Positions 7,007 to 15,705 of a stretch of 32,772 nucleotides of DNA are shown here, piece by piece. The DNA comes from Minisyncoccota bacterium. GTDB lineage: Bacteria > Patescibacteriota > Minisyncoccia > 2-02-FULL-40-12 > GWA2-44-9. The DNA lies in NCBI GenBank assembly GCA_018062285.1, contig JAGOSO010000001.1:1-32772 (forward strand), written 5' to 3'. Every line of letters begins with the position of its first letter. Position 1 is the first letter of the stretch. The position numbers and the translations under genes were made by a program. Under the pieces are notes generated by a model that did not search any database, was not told where the DNA came from, and saw nothing but the letters and a program-made list of their open reading frames with translations.

Positions 7007-7393
7007 TCACGCCTCGGCGTTCTTCGCTCGCTTCTTGGTGACCTTCGCGCGCGCCGAGTCGATGAGATCGCGATCGAAAGCATCAAGCTTGTCGTAGTCA
7101 TCCCAGTAGCTGGCTGCTTGGCCATCGCCGGAGAGCTCCGTGCTCTTGATTAGCAGTCGCCCCTTGATCTCGGACAGCAGGTAGGACTTCGTCCGACCGT
7201 ACCGGGCGATCTCAATCAGCTCCGACTTGTCATCTCGACCGACAGTGATGTCGATATTGATGAACATGGCCGGGCCGAAGTGATAAGTCGTCTCGTGTCC
7301 AAGAGACTTCACCCACTCCTGCCTGTCATTGATACCAACGACAGTGAAAGCGAGGACAACGAAAGCAAATAGGAAACCCAGAGCCTTTCCCAT
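7007..7393 (-). CDS. Hypothetical secreted or membrane-anchored protein
   Basis: The 128-residue protein begins with a hydrophobic stretch (L-G-F-L-F-A-F-V-V-L-A-F-T-V-V-G, residues 5-20) that acts as a signal anchor. It is followed by a beta-rich domain with alternating hydrophobics (F-I-N-I-D-I-T-V) and a basic tail (V-T-K-K-R-A-K). I recognise no family. The start is supported by AAGGAG 10 bases upstream. A six-base-pair hairpin TGGAGC-TAAG-GCTCCA directly abuts that SD and could modulate initiation. It is transcribed divergently from the PD-(D/E)XK-like gene at 7609 from a consensus promoter. Composition is GC-rich compared with neighbouring dnaG, consistent with the accessory gene class. 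Confidence 0.65.
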   Translation of the reverse strand: MGKALGFLFAFVVLAFTVVGINDRQEWVKSLGHETTYHFGPAMFINIDITVGRDDKSELIEIARYGRTKSYLLSEIKGRLLIKSTELSGDGQAASYWDDYDKLDAFDRDLIDSARAKVTKKRAKNAEA

Positions 7394-7506
7394 AAAACGA
7401 TTCTCCTTGGAGCCTTAGCTCCAGACGATAATACGTTTAATCTTCACACAACCTCCCCGAATTGGTGGGTCTAGCCGCACGGCCAAACCCTAAAGAACGT
7501 ACTCTA

Positions 7507-7536
7507 ATTATAGCACGAAAATAGGTCAAAAGTCAA
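7507..7536 (-). promoter_or_regulatory. Consensus promoter of 7007-7393 with shared operator sequence
   Basis: TTGACT (7536-7531), an 18-base spacer and TATAAT (7512-7507) on the minus strand. The spacer starts TTTGACC and contains CCTATTT. The same TTGACTTTTG-R-CC string is found in the promoter at 16904-16932. Confidence 0.85.
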
Positions 7537-7550
7537 TGGCCTAAAACGGC

Positions 7551-7584
7551 CCTATTTGACGTATTTTGAATAACATGGTATTTT
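7551..7584 (+). promoter_or_regulatory. Promoter of 7609-8205
   Basis: CCTATTTGACG includes the -35 TTGACG (7556-7561). A 17-base spacer ending ATGG leads to TATTTT (7579-7584). It is divergent from the promoter at 7507-7536, and the two -35 boxes are 19 bases apart. AAATAGG (7519-7525) and CCTATTT (7551-7557) form inverted half-sites across the pair. Confidence 0.7.
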
Positions 7585-7608
7585 ATACAGATACAGGAAG
7601 GAGGAAGA

Positions 7609-8205
7609 GTGGCCGCTGAAATGCCAAGGCATAAAGACACTTGGAAGAAGCTCAGAGACCCTGAGCACGAAGCAAGAGACGCAGAACAAAGAGCTCTGAT
7701 GCGGACCGAGATCGAGAAGGCACTCGCCGACCCCGATCCGACACGCATTATCGGTATTCGTAGCGAAGAGCGTGTTTTCAACGCTCTATCCCTTCTAGTG
7801 AGCCGAGGTGCTATCTATGATTTCTACTGGGCCGCCCGCGGTAGTCAGATTGATCATCTTGGTGCAGACTTTCTAGTCATACCAGAAGAAAATGAGCCAA
7901 TCTGGATTCCCCTGCAGGTCAAAAGTTCAGACTCAAGGGCTGAGGACCACAAGCAGAAGTCGAATATTTTGGTGATCGTCCCCGACAAGAAATTGCCAGT
8001 AGAAATTTTAGCCGATCAGCTCATGGAGCTGCTGGGCATTTCCACTGACAATATTTTGTCAGAACTTGGGGCCAAGATCGCCGAAGCTCTGGGCATCGAC
8101 GAAAGGCTTAATTACAACATCGACCAAATTGTGAGGTTGATGGGGTTCAACATGAACCTTCTGGAGGATTGTCACGAATCAGATCCTAACGGGACCATGG
8201 ACTGA
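7609..8205 (+). CDS. PD-(D/E)XK-like nuclease-fold protein, function unknown
   Basis: The 198-residue product has an N-terminal charged helix (1-45). A segment follows with the hallmarks of the restriction-endonuclease fold: E53/E54 in R-S-E-E-R-V-F-N-A-L, D87 in L-G-A-D-F-L-V-I, and Q103-V-K105 in P-L-Q-V-K-S-S. This reads as an E...D...Q-x-K catalytic set. The C-terminal ~80 residues are helical. The GTG start at 7609 is set by a strong SD (GGAAGGAGG) 6 bases upstream. It is a single-gene unit with its own promoter and terminator, divergent from a secreted protein gene. Possible roles are DNA cleavage in defence or a repair-like enzyme. No methyltransferase is nearby. The fold call is by motif only. 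Confidence 0.6.
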   Translation: MAAEMPRHKDTWKKLRDPEHEARDAEQRALMRTEIEKALADPDPTRIIGIRSEERVFNALSLLVSRGAIYDFYWAARGSQIDHLGADFLVIPEENEPIWIPLQVKSSDSRAEDHKQKSNILVIVPDKKLPVEILADQLMELLGISTDNILSELGAKIAEALGIDERLNYNIDQIVRLMGFNMNLLEDCHESDPNGTMD

Positions 8206-8206
8206 C

Positions 8207-8236
8207 AGGCCGGCGTACTCAGCGTCGGCCTCTTTT
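8207..8236 (+). terminator. Terminator of 7609-8205
   Basis: An AGGCCGGCG / CGTCGGCCT stem with one mismatch is followed by CTTTT, directly after the stop codon. It overlaps the end of the convergent DUF2231-like gene by a few bases. Confidence 0.75.
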
Positions 8237-8750
8237 AATACGGAATATTTAACAACTTTAGAATCGGAATAGTAAGAGGATCAGCATATGGTCCATAAGC
8301 GATTGCGCCACCAAGAGCACCACCAATCACCAAAAGCATTAGCCCGAGCAGGGCAACTAGGACCAAAACCCAATTCTTAAAGACAAACCTTACCCCCTTT
8401 AATTTTAGGGTCCACAATTTACCAAAAACATAAAGGAGCTTCTTGCCATAAAGCTTATCGGCACAAACAATAAGATAATTTATGGTCGATAGACCATAAA
8501 CAAACACGGTGGCCTGCATATAAAATTCATGGGCATGCACCAATTGGCCAATACCACGGTAGAGTTCTCCCGCCCAATCACCTGTTACCAATGAAAAAAA
8601 TGCCCCGATCATACCGACAAACAAAAATACTGCTTTTATATAAAACCACTCAGAAGATTCATTTAATTTCTTAAACCTAATCAATTCAAAAACCGAATAA
8701 AGGGTCAGTAATGCCACCGGGAAATGTACAGAAATTGGGTGTATATTCAT
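8235..8750 (-). CDS. DUF2231-like membrane protein
   Basis: The 171-residue protein opens with N-I-H-P-I-S-V-H-F-P-V-A-L-L, the signature of DUF2231 integral membrane proteins. Four hydrophobic helices follow (about 8-24, 38-58, 78-97 and 126-150), with a conserved H-A-H-E near 72-75 that could bind heme or metal. Some relatives occur next to cytochromes, but the function is not established. It is the last gene of a minus-strand run and starts 9 bases after the upstream stop codon, so it is very likely cotranscribed with the genes at 8760-10989. No SD is seen. Confidence 0.75.
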   Translation of the reverse strand: MNIHPISVHFPVALLTLYSVFELIRFKKLNESSEWFYIKAVFLFVGMIGAFFSLVTGDWAGELYRGIGQLVHAHEFYMQATVFVYGLSTINYLIVCADKLYGKKLLYVFGKLWTLKLKGVRFVFKNWVLVLVALLGLMLLVIGGALGGAIAYGPYADPLTIPILKLLNIPY

Positions 8751-8759
8751 TTTTTATTT

Positions 8760-9284
8760 TTACATCTTTCTTGAATCGTAAGCCCAGTGCAAAATGCTCT
8801 GTCTTTGTTTGGGGCGGCACGAAACATCCCCGACTTTGCAATTTTTTTTAACCTGAATAATGTGCCTGCGCATAGCGACCCACCTTTTTATCTGCCTTTG
8901 ATCATCCTCCATCCTTCTCCCCATAAAATACCTACAGTACCACTGGAACCAACCGCGGGGGTCATCAGGATGAAGCCAACCTTTTTTCTTCCAGACAGAA
9001 AGGGGCTGACTAGCATTTACACCAAAAAAATTTATTTTTGGATCATGCTTATAAATACCATCTTTTTGAAACTTTGCTTTTGTAAACCAATCTTTGGGAA
9101 ACTCTTTTGTACAATCACGCATGTACACCCCACCAAAAACACCCATTGCAAGCATCTGCTTTGGGTCTAATTCCGGTTTAAACCTAGGATCAAAATTTCT
9201 ACCAACGGGCTCGGTCAACAAATAGCCATACCTCTTCTGCATCTTATCATTAACAAAAACTTTTATTGAATTTTTTTTATTCAT
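8760..9284 (-). CDS. Conserved hypothetical protein rich in W/R/D motifs
   Basis: The 174-residue soluble protein is densely patterned: Y-G-Y-L-L-T-E-P-x-G-R-N-F, P-K-Q-M-L-A-M-G-V-F-G-G-V-Y, then D-P-R-G-W-F-Q-W-Y-C-R-Y-F-x-G-R-R, and C-R-P-K-Q-R-Q near the end. I recall closely similar sequences as an uncharacterised family in CPR bacteria and in some eukaryotes. No enzymatic role is known to me. The start at 9284 is chosen because it falls one base after the stop of the upstream gene and the conserved part begins soon after. The longer frame (9311) would run into that gene. The many invariant-looking aromatic and basic residues suggest an enzyme or nucleic-acid binder. Confidence 0.7.
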   Translation of the reverse strand: MNKKNSIKVFVNDKMQKRYGYLLTEPVGRNFDPRFKPELDPKQMLAMGVFGGVYMRDCTKEFPKDWFTKAKFQKDGIYKHDPKINFFGVNASQPLSVWKKKGWLHPDDPRGWFQWYCRYFMGRRMEDDQRQIKRWVAMRRHIIQVKKNCKVGDVSCRPKQRQSILHWAYDSRKM

Positions 9285-9285
9285 A

Positions 9286-9735
9286 TTATTTATTAATAAT
9301 ATACCAAACAACTAGCAAAAGAGAGCCCCACCATCCGAGATCAGAAAGAATGAGGCCGACTATTATTTTTCTTTGCCAAGATTCCGACAAGAGTTCGTTC
9401 GCTCGTCCTTCTTTTTCTTTTTTCAAAAGATACGGACTTACAACAAAAGACAGGAACAGCCCGTTTAACACAAGCACAATAGCAATGAGAGCAAGGTACA
9501 TCGGCACACCATAAAAAGTTTCGTTTCTAAAGAAGATAGCACCACCAACGACCGCCATAAAAATACCAGCCCAAATAAGTGGCTTAGTAACTTTGTGCGT
9601 CCGAGTTGTCGCCTCGGTCCAATAACCTGATCTCCGGCCTAAAAATCCATGGATATCAATAACTGTTACCGCACCAAGACCAATAATAAATCCGGCGAGA
9701 AGCACAAACAGTCCGATGAAATCTAAAGTTGTCAT
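9286..9735 (-). CDS. Hypothetical four-helix membrane protein
   Basis: The 149-residue product has four hydrophobic helices (about 5-28, 50-68, 78-102 and 124-147). A conserved-looking polar segment between helices 1 and 2 reads D-I-H-G-F-L-G-R-R-S-G-Y-W-T-E-A. Histidines near 29 and 47 could be ligands. I do not recognise a named family with confidence. It lies between the DUF2177 gene (53-base gap) and the conserved hypothetical at 8760-9284 (stop and start separated by a single base), so it belongs to the same operon. Confidence 0.65.
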   Translation of the reverse strand: MTTLDFIGLFVLLAGFIIGLGAVTVIDIHGFLGRRSGYWTEATTRTHKVTKPLIWAGIFMAVVGGAIFFRNETFYGVPMYLALIAIVLVLNGLFLSFVVSPYLLKKEKEGRANELLSESWQRKIIVGLILSDLGWWGSLLLVVWYIINK

Positions 9736-9788
9736 AGTTATTTTTTAGGTAATGATAAGAACGTACTCAATTTGCGTTATGTAATAAT

Positions 9789-10187
9789 TTACAGACCAAT
9801 TTTGTCTGCAATAAAATAAGTTGCAACGGAGACCGACGCCGCCAATACCGCACCCCACAACAAATCCACAATGGTCACTAGAAATGGCCAATCTTTAGCC
9901 AGCGCCAAATTTGTGAGGTCATAGGTAGCATAACAAACTAGACCAAAGAGTGCGCCAAAAATAAGTGCGTGGATCCACGAATTATTTTCTACAGCAGGGG
10001 CGATGACAAAAACAACAAGACCAGCAATAAAAATAAGATAGAAGATAATCGCCGCGGCCCAATTCACATCCGACTTCATAAGCTGACCTATCTGTGCGCG
10101 ATAAAAATTTTTGGCAACAACCCCAAGCCAAAACATGTCGATAGCGAAGAAAACTGGTAATGCAATTGCATATAGTTTTGTAAACAT
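9789..10187 (-). CDS. DUF2177 family membrane protein
   Basis: The 132-residue protein has four transmembrane helices and the DUF2177 pattern: F-x-A-I-D-M-F-W-L-G in helix 1, then Y-D-L-T-N-L-A near 89-95 and D-L-L-W-G near 108-112. The charged residues in the membrane (D17, D90, D108) recur in the family, whose function is unknown. It starts 7 bases downstream of the xthA stop and so is translationally close to that gene. It has no SD. Confidence 0.8.
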   Translation of the reverse strand: MFTKLYAIALPVFFAIDMFWLGVVAKNFYRAQIGQLMKSDVNWAAAIIFYLIFIAGLVVFVIAPAVENNSWIHALIFGALFGLVCYATYDLTNLALAKDWPFLVTIVDLLWGAVLAASVSVATYFIADKIGL

Positions 10188-10194
10188 ATATTTT

Positions 10195-10989
10195 TTATAA
10201 ATTAATTTCTATTTCTACAGGGCAATGATCTGAACCAATGACTTCTGGATAAATCGCTGCTGATTTTACTTTTGATTTCAACTTTTCGCTTACAAAAACA
10301 TAATCAATTCTCCAGCCTATATTTCGAGCTCTCGCATTGGCAAAATGACTCCACCATGAGTAATGGCCGTTCCCCTTAGTAAACATCCTGAATGTATCCG
10401 CGAAACCACCATCAACCATCTTCTGTATCCCTTCGCGTTCTTCATTGGTAAAACCTTTATTGCCTATATTTTCTTTAGGTCTAGCAAGATCGTCTTCGGC
10501 GTGAGCAACATTTAAATCTCCGCAAAAGATTACGGGTTTATTTTTTTCTAAAATTTTAATGTATTCCAAGAAGGCTGGGTCCCATTGCTTATGGCGTAAA
10601 GGGATCCGAGACAAATCATCTTTAGAATTTGGTGTATAAACAGTTACAATATAAAAATCTTCGAATTCTAAAGCCGTAATCCGACCTTCCATGTTCGGGT
10701 CACCGTATTTATCCGCCAAACTATATTTTTTCAATATAGTTTCTGGGAAATTTAAAGCCACAGACAAGGGTTTAGTTTTAGTAAAAATAGCGGTTCCGCT
10801 GTAGCCCTTTTTCGTAGCCGAGTTCCAGTACTCTGTATATTCTGGCAGATCAACCTCGCTCTGATGTTGCTCGGCTTTGGTTTCCTGCAAACATAAAATA
10901 TCGGGCTTATATTTTTCTACAAAAGGAACAAACAATCCCTTTTTGTGGACTGCCCTGATACCATTCACATTCCAAGAGATTATTTTCAT
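10195..10989 (-). CDS. xthA: Exodeoxyribonuclease III / AP endonuclease
   Basis: The 264-residue XthA-type enzyme cuts DNA 5' of abasic sites and trims 3' ends in base-excision repair. All signature blocks are present: I-S-W-N-V-N-G-I-R at the start (metal-binding N), L-Q-E-T-K-A (metal-binding E), T-V-Y-T-P-N, the catalytic G-D-L-N-V-A-H, W-R-I-D-Y-V-F and the terminal G-S-D-H-C-P-V with the catalytic H. Length is normal for the family. The gene lies 19 bases downstream of the VOC gene and 7 bases upstream of the DUF2177 gene, so it is part of the tRNA-Ser-led operon. Confidence 0.96.
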   Translation of the reverse strand: MKIISWNVNGIRAVHKKGLFVPFVEKYKPDILCLQETKAEQHQSEVDLPEYTEYWNSATKKGYSGTAIFTKTKPLSVALNFPETILKKYSLADKYGDPNMEGRITALEFEDFYIVTVYTPNSKDDLSRIPLRHKQWDPAFLEYIKILEKNKPVIFCGDLNVAHAEDDLARPKENIGNKGFTNEEREGIQKMVDGGFADTFRMFTKGNGHYSWWSHFANARARNIGWRIDYVFVSEKLKSKVKSAAIYPEVIGSDHCPVEIEINL

Positions 10990-11008
10990 AAAATTACTTT
11001 ATATTGAA

Positions 11009-11416
11009 CTACCTCACAAACACAACCTCGAGCTTAATTCTATCGGGATCTTCAAAAAATACAGAAAAATATTCCTCCATTCCATATTCTAAAGAATAGT
11101 CCTTGGCCCCATCTGTATACAACGTTGGAATGCTATTCAATTTGAGAAAATCACAAAATAAATTCACCTCTTCTTTAGAATTAACCCTAAAAGCTATGTG
11201 ATTTAAACCTACATTTTTGCGGTGGAATTGGGTGGAAGAAAATTCAGTTTCAGTTTGAACTAAAAATAAACTGGTTTTATCTGGCCCCTTAAATCCTACA
11301 CAATCTTTACTATCAAGACTTGTCACCCATTTCAGGTACAAAAGAATAGATGAATAAAATTTCTTTGAACTCTCTAGATTAGATACGTTTATTTCAATGT
11401 GAGCTAATGAGTTCAT
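11009..11416 (-). CDS. VOC (glyoxalase/bleomycin-resistance fold) protein
   Basis: The 135-residue protein has one VOC unit: H-I-E-I-N-V-S-N-L-E-S-S-K-K-F-Y at the start, L-N-H-I-A-F-R-V in the second beta-alpha module, and F-E-D-P-D-R-I-K-L-E at the end. H6, H75 and E130 are the likely metal ligands. The substrate (methylglyoxal adduct, antibiotic or other) cannot be told. I chose the ATG at 11416 because the longer frame reads through tRNA-Ser. This ATG is only 4 bases beyond the encoded CCA of that tRNA, so after tRNA 3' processing the mRNA would be essentially leaderless. Confidence 0.82.
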   Translation of the reverse strand: MNSLAHIEINVSNLESSKKFYSSILLYLKWVTSLDSKDCVGFKGPDKTSLFLVQTETEFSSTQFHRKNVGLNHIAFRVNSKEEVNLFCDFLKLNSIPTLYTDGAKDYSLEYGMEEYFSVFFEDPDRIKLEVVFVR

Positions 11417-11420
11417 TTTT

Positions 11421-11508
11421 TGGCGGAGAGGGCGAGATTCGAACTCGCGGTACCTTGCGGTACACCTGCTTTCCAAGCAGGCGCACTAGACCACTATGCG
11501 ACCTCTCC
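11421..11508 (-). tRNA. tRNA-Ser(GGA)
   Basis: The acceptor stem is GGAGAGG/CCTCTCC. The anticodon stem CCTGC/GCAGG carries the loop TTGGAAA (anticodon GGA). A long class II variable arm (GTACC-GCAA-GGTAC) is present, with T-arm GCGAG/CTCGC, discriminator G and an encoded CCA. It sits 17 bases after the htpX stop and 4 bases before the VOC start codon, within one run of minus-strand genes. Confidence 0.96.
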
Positions 11509-11525
11509 AAATTATAAAACAATAC

Positions 11526-12425
11526 CTACTTTACATCCATTCCGCGCAAAATCCTAATCCTCTCTTCCAAAGGCGGATGCGTCATGAATAATTTTGTAAA
11601 CCAACTAGCACCCTCTTTCCCTTTGAACGGATTTGAAATAAAGAGGTGGGCCGTAGAATTTGAGGCACCTCTCATGGGCTGCTGGTCACCAGAAATTTTT
11701 TCTAAGGCCCTAGCCAAACCCTCTGGGTAACGTGTTAGTAAAGCACCGGAAGCATCAGCCAAGAATTCTCGCTTACGTGATATGGCCAACTGAATCATTG
11801 TTGCGGCTAGTGGGGCCAAGATTGCAACGACAATACCAACGGCTAACATGATCGCTCCGCCATTATCGCGATCTCGATCTCGGCTGGACCAAAAGTTCAT
11901 TCTAATAAAAAAGTCTGCCAAAATAGAGATCAGTCCAGCTAAAACAACTGTCACCGAAGAAATTAAAATATCATCATTCCCGATATGAGAAAGTTCGTGG
12001 GCCAATACTCCCTGAAGCTCTTCGTTCTCAAGTTTTTCTATTGCTCCAGTAGTTATCGCGATAGCCGAATTCTTGGGATTCCTTCCTGTGGCAAAAGCAT
12101 TTATCTGGGGTGAATCGATAAGATACATTCTGGGCACCGGCAGGCCAGCGGTAATGGATAGATTTTCAACTAATCGATAAACATATTCATTGCCCTCGCG
12201 TTTAATTGGTTGAGCATGAGACATCGTCAAAGCAATTGAATCTGATTTCCAATAAGCTACGAAATTCATGCCAATCGATAAGGCCACAGCAACATACAAA
12301 ATTTCTGGTGAATTATAAACTTGGCCAAACAAAAAACCCAATCCAATAACTAACACCAAAAACACGGTCATCAATAACCATGTCTTCCTAATATTTGAAT
12401 CGTGTTGAGCGTAAAGTGTTGCCAT
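11526..12425 (-). CDS. htpX: Membrane zinc metalloprotease HtpX
   Basis: The 299-residue M48 protease degrades damaged membrane proteins. It has two N-terminal helices (about 15-34 and 41-58), the zinc motif H-E-L-S-H at 143-147 with the third ligand in R-E-F-L-A-D-A (about 219-225), two further helices (about 154-172 and 190-213), and N-A-F-A-T-G near 109-114. It lies downstream of lemA, a pairing common in bacteria. The whole lemA-htpX gap is filled by a stable stem structure whose 3' arm ends 7 bases before the ATG. No SD is present. Confidence 0.96.
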   Translation of the reverse strand: MATLYAQHDSNIRKTWLLMTVFLVLVIGLGFLFGQVYNSPEILYVAVALSIGMNFVAYWKSDSIALTMSHAQPIKREGNEYVYRLVENLSITAGLPVPRMYLIDSPQINAFATGRNPKNSAIAITTGAIEKLENEELQGVLAHELSHIGNDDILISSVTVVLAGLISILADFFIRMNFWSSRDRDRDNGGAIMLAVGIVVAILAPLAATMIQLAISRKREFLADASGALLTRYPEGLARALEKISGDQQPMRGASNSTAHLFISNPFKGKEGASWFTKLFMTHPPLEERIRILRGMDVK

Positions 12426-12432
12426 GATAATT

Positions 12433-12544
12433 AAATTAAGAGCTCAACTTTCTTGCCCCAGACCCATGAAACAAGTCCCGTCGGTTTCCCCGCTGCTGCG
12501 GGACCCCCTCCACTACTGGGACTTAAAAGTAGAGCTCTTAATTT
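12433..12544 (-). ncRNA. Structured RNA element filling the lemA-htpX gap
   Basis: The closing stem pairs 12544-12532 with 12445-12433 (13 bp, exact) and continues after a U-U mismatch with ACUUU/AAAGU. Inside are AAGUCCC with GGGACUU, and a hairpin UCCCGC-AGCA-GCGGGG. The CCCAG overlapping the AAGUCCC strand can alternatively pair with a later CUGGG, so two exclusive folds exist. There is no U-run, so it is not a simple terminator. It could be a cis-regulatory leader of htpX or a processed small RNA. I could not match it to SRP RNA, 6S RNA or a known riboswitch. Confidence 0.6.
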
Positions 12545-12554
12545 GTATAGCCGT

Positions 12555-13106
12555 CTAGAACTTAACTTGGGGCAATTCGGCTTCTTTTTCGGAACTAAGT
12601 TGGAATAATTCTTCGCGGGTGAAACCCATTGAAGATGCGATCATGTTGGTTGGAAAAACTTCGAGCTTGGTGTTGTAATCCATAACATTGGTGTTATAGA
12701 AACGGCGAGAAGCCTGAATCTTGTCTTCTGTGTCAGTCAATTCATCTTGAAGTTTAGAAAAGTTTTCGTTGGCTTTAAGTGTTGGGTAAGCCTCAGAGAG
12801 AGCGAACAATTTACCGAGAGCACCAGAGAGAACATTTTCGGCCTGACCTTTCTGGGCCATGTTGCCAGCAGTAACAGCTTCGGTTCGAGCCTTGATGACT
12901 GCTTCAAGAACACTGGCTTCATGGGTGGCATAACCCTTTACTGTTTCAACCAAATTTGGGATCAAATCATGACGTCGTCTAAGTTGCACATTAATATCGG
13001 ACCATGCCTCTTTAACCCTATTCTTCGCACGAACCAAACCGTTAAACGCACCTACCGCCCAGAGAACCAAGACAACAACTACTGCCAAAATGATATATGT
13101 AATCAT
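12555..13106 (-). CDS. lemA: LemA family protein
   Basis: The 183-residue protein has one N-terminal helix (residues 3-22) and then the LemA helical bundle: N-R-V-K-E-A-W-S-D-I-N-V-Q-L-R-R-R-H-D-L-I-P-N-L-V near 28-53, L-T-x-T-E-D-K-I near 125-132 and A-S-R-R-F-Y-N near 134-140. LemA proteins are membrane-tethered and are often encoded beside htpX. The molecular role is unclear. It is transcribed from a good promoter just upstream (13134-13162) and reads into the structured gap before htpX. Confidence 0.94.
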   Translation of the reverse strand: MITYIILAVVVVLVLWAVGAFNGLVRAKNRVKEAWSDINVQLRRRHDLIPNLVETVKGYATHEASVLEAVIKARTEAVTAGNMAQKGQAENVLSGALGKLFALSEAYPTLKANENFSKLQDELTDTEDKIQASRRFYNTNVMDYNTKLEVFPTNMIASSMGFTREELFQLSSEKEAELPQVKF

Positions 13107-13133
13107 GTATTTAGAGATTAACGAGATGATTAG

Positions 13134-13162
13134 ATACTATAATAATTCTATGTATTTTTCAA
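13134..13162 (-). promoter_or_regulatory. lemA promoter
   Basis: TTGAAA (13162-13157), a 17-base spacer and TAGTAT (13139-13134) on the minus strand. TATAGT, overlapping two bases upstream, is an alternative -10. The ATG lies 28 bases after the -10 box. Confidence 0.65.
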
Positions 13163-13165
13163 CAC

Positions 13166-13196
13166 AAAAAAGAGCGGCCCAACAAGGAGCCGCTTC
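13166..13196 (-). terminator. Terminator of 13222-13521
   Basis: An AGCGGC / GCCGCT stem with a ten-base loop is followed by CTTTTTT on the minus strand, just upstream of the lemA promoter. Confidence 0.8.
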
Positions 13197-13221
13197 TCGA
13201 ACAAGTCCCCATAAGAACTTC

Positions 13222-13521
13222 TTATTTTTTAAATAGAGGACTGGGACCACGAACCGGCACACTCATCGCCCCTTTCTGATATTCAAAATTGCGTCGAGGA
13301 AGAACTTCACGCGAAGCAGATGAATTGATAACGCCAACTTCACCAATCAGCCCACACTCCTTACAGAGCTCCAAAGAACCAGCTGCGTCGCTGCAAGAAA
13401 TGATGGTGCGATGATGACATTCTTGCACAGCCTCATCGGACAGCTTATGCAATTGATCTGTCATGTCCTTGATTCTTCCTGGCAAAACCCTCAAGTAAGT
13501 CCACTTGCCGTGATTCATCAT
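13222..13521 (-). CDS. Small hypothetical protein, accessory class
   Basis: This 99-residue product is not recognised. It has four cysteines (in E-C-H-H-R, I-S-C-S-D and C-K-E-C-G) and two histidines in the middle third, compatible with a small zinc site, then a basic C-terminus. I chose the ATG at 13521 because GAGG lies five bases before it. The GTG at 13527 would overlap this SD, and the next ATG (13518) is also possible. It is a single-gene unit between the groEL terminator and its own terminator, and is slightly GC-richer than its neighbours. Confidence 0.6.
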   Translation of the reverse strand: MMNHGKWTYLRVLPGRIKDMTDQLHKLSDEAVQECHHRTIISCSDAAGSLELCKECGLIGEVGVINSSASREVLPRRNFEYQKGAMSVPVRGPSPLFKK

Positions 13522-13559
13522 AGGCACCTCAAAACCACCATAGCAAAAAACCTATCCAC

Positions 13560-13590
13560 AAAAAAGACCCGCTCAGTGCGGGTCTTTTTT
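13560..13590 (-). terminator. groES-groEL terminator
   Basis: AAAAAAGACCCGC / GCGGGTCTTTTTT with an ACTGA loop lies a few bases after the groEL stop. Confidence 0.9.
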
Positions 13591-13592
13591 GT

Positions 13593-15245
<1,653 letters not shown>

Positions 15246-15260
15246 TTAGAAATTCAGTGA

Positions 15261-15545
15261 TTATCCGACAATCGCCAAGATGTCATCTTCGCGAGCGATT
15301 AAATACTCCTTGTCATCTACTTTAACTGTGCGTGGCCCATATTTAGTAAAAATAACTACGTCTCCTTTTTTAATTTCCATAGCGATTCTTTTCCCATCTG
15401 AGCCCATCTTGCCGGCGCCAACAGCAACGACTTTTCCTTTTTCTGATTTTTCTTTATCAATTGTGTCAGGCAAAATAATACTACTCTTTTTCTTTTCTTC
15501 CTTGAGAGGTTCAATCAAGATACGATCTGATGTTGGTTTAATCAT
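15261..15545 (-). CDS. groS: Co-chaperonin GroES
   Basis: The 94-residue lid subunit of the chaperonin has a normal length. It starts I-K-P-T-S-D-R-I-L-I-E-P, with a mobile loop containing the S-S-I-I-L-P-D segment, V-V-A-V-G-A-G-K in the core, G-D-V-V-I-F-T-K-Y-G and a terminal E-D-D-I-L-A-I. It is the first gene of the operon behind a strong promoter. No CIRCE element is present upstream, so HrcA-type heat control is not indicated. No clear SD is present. Confidence 0.97.
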   Translation of the reverse strand: MIKPTSDRILIEPLKEEKKKSSIILPDTIDKEKSEKGKVVAVGAGKMGSDGKRIAMEIKKGDVVIFTKYGPRTVKVDDKEYLIAREDDILAIVG

Positions 15546-15576
15546 ATTCCTTAGTAATTAGATTTATTGCTGGCTA

Positions 15577-15605
15577 ATTCTAGGACAAGAAATCACGATT
15601 GTCAA
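15577..15605 (-). promoter_or_regulatory. groES-groEL promoter
   Basis: TTGACA (15605-15600), exactly 17 bases and TAGAAT (15582-15577) on the minus strand, about 32 bases before the groES ATG. No CIRCE-type inverted repeat is found around it. Confidence 0.88.
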
Positions 15606-15616
15606 ACTGTTCCTGA

Positions 15617-15648
15617 AAATAAAAAAGCCGCGCATTTCGCGCGGCACC
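15617..15648 (-). terminator. Terminator of the 15706-16835 operon
   Basis: GCCGCGCG-AAAT-GCGCGGC is followed by TTTTTTATTTTC on the minus strand. It insulates the groES promoter immediately downstream. Confidence 0.9.
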
Positions 15649-15705
15649 TTTGACCTCCAAGGTTAAGGAATCCTCTTTTTCGGAGAAGGATACAAATCCG
15701 TATTG

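Noticed and set aside
12433-12544. SRP (4.5S) RNA or 6S RNA
   Set aside because: The conserved GGAAGGAAGCAG-type apical loop of SRP RNA is absent on both strands, and the length and shape do not fit 6S RNA.
15546-15620. CIRCE heat-shock operator before groES
   Set aside because: No TTAGCACTC-N9-GAGTGCTAA or close variant is present; only a sigma-70-type promoter is seen.
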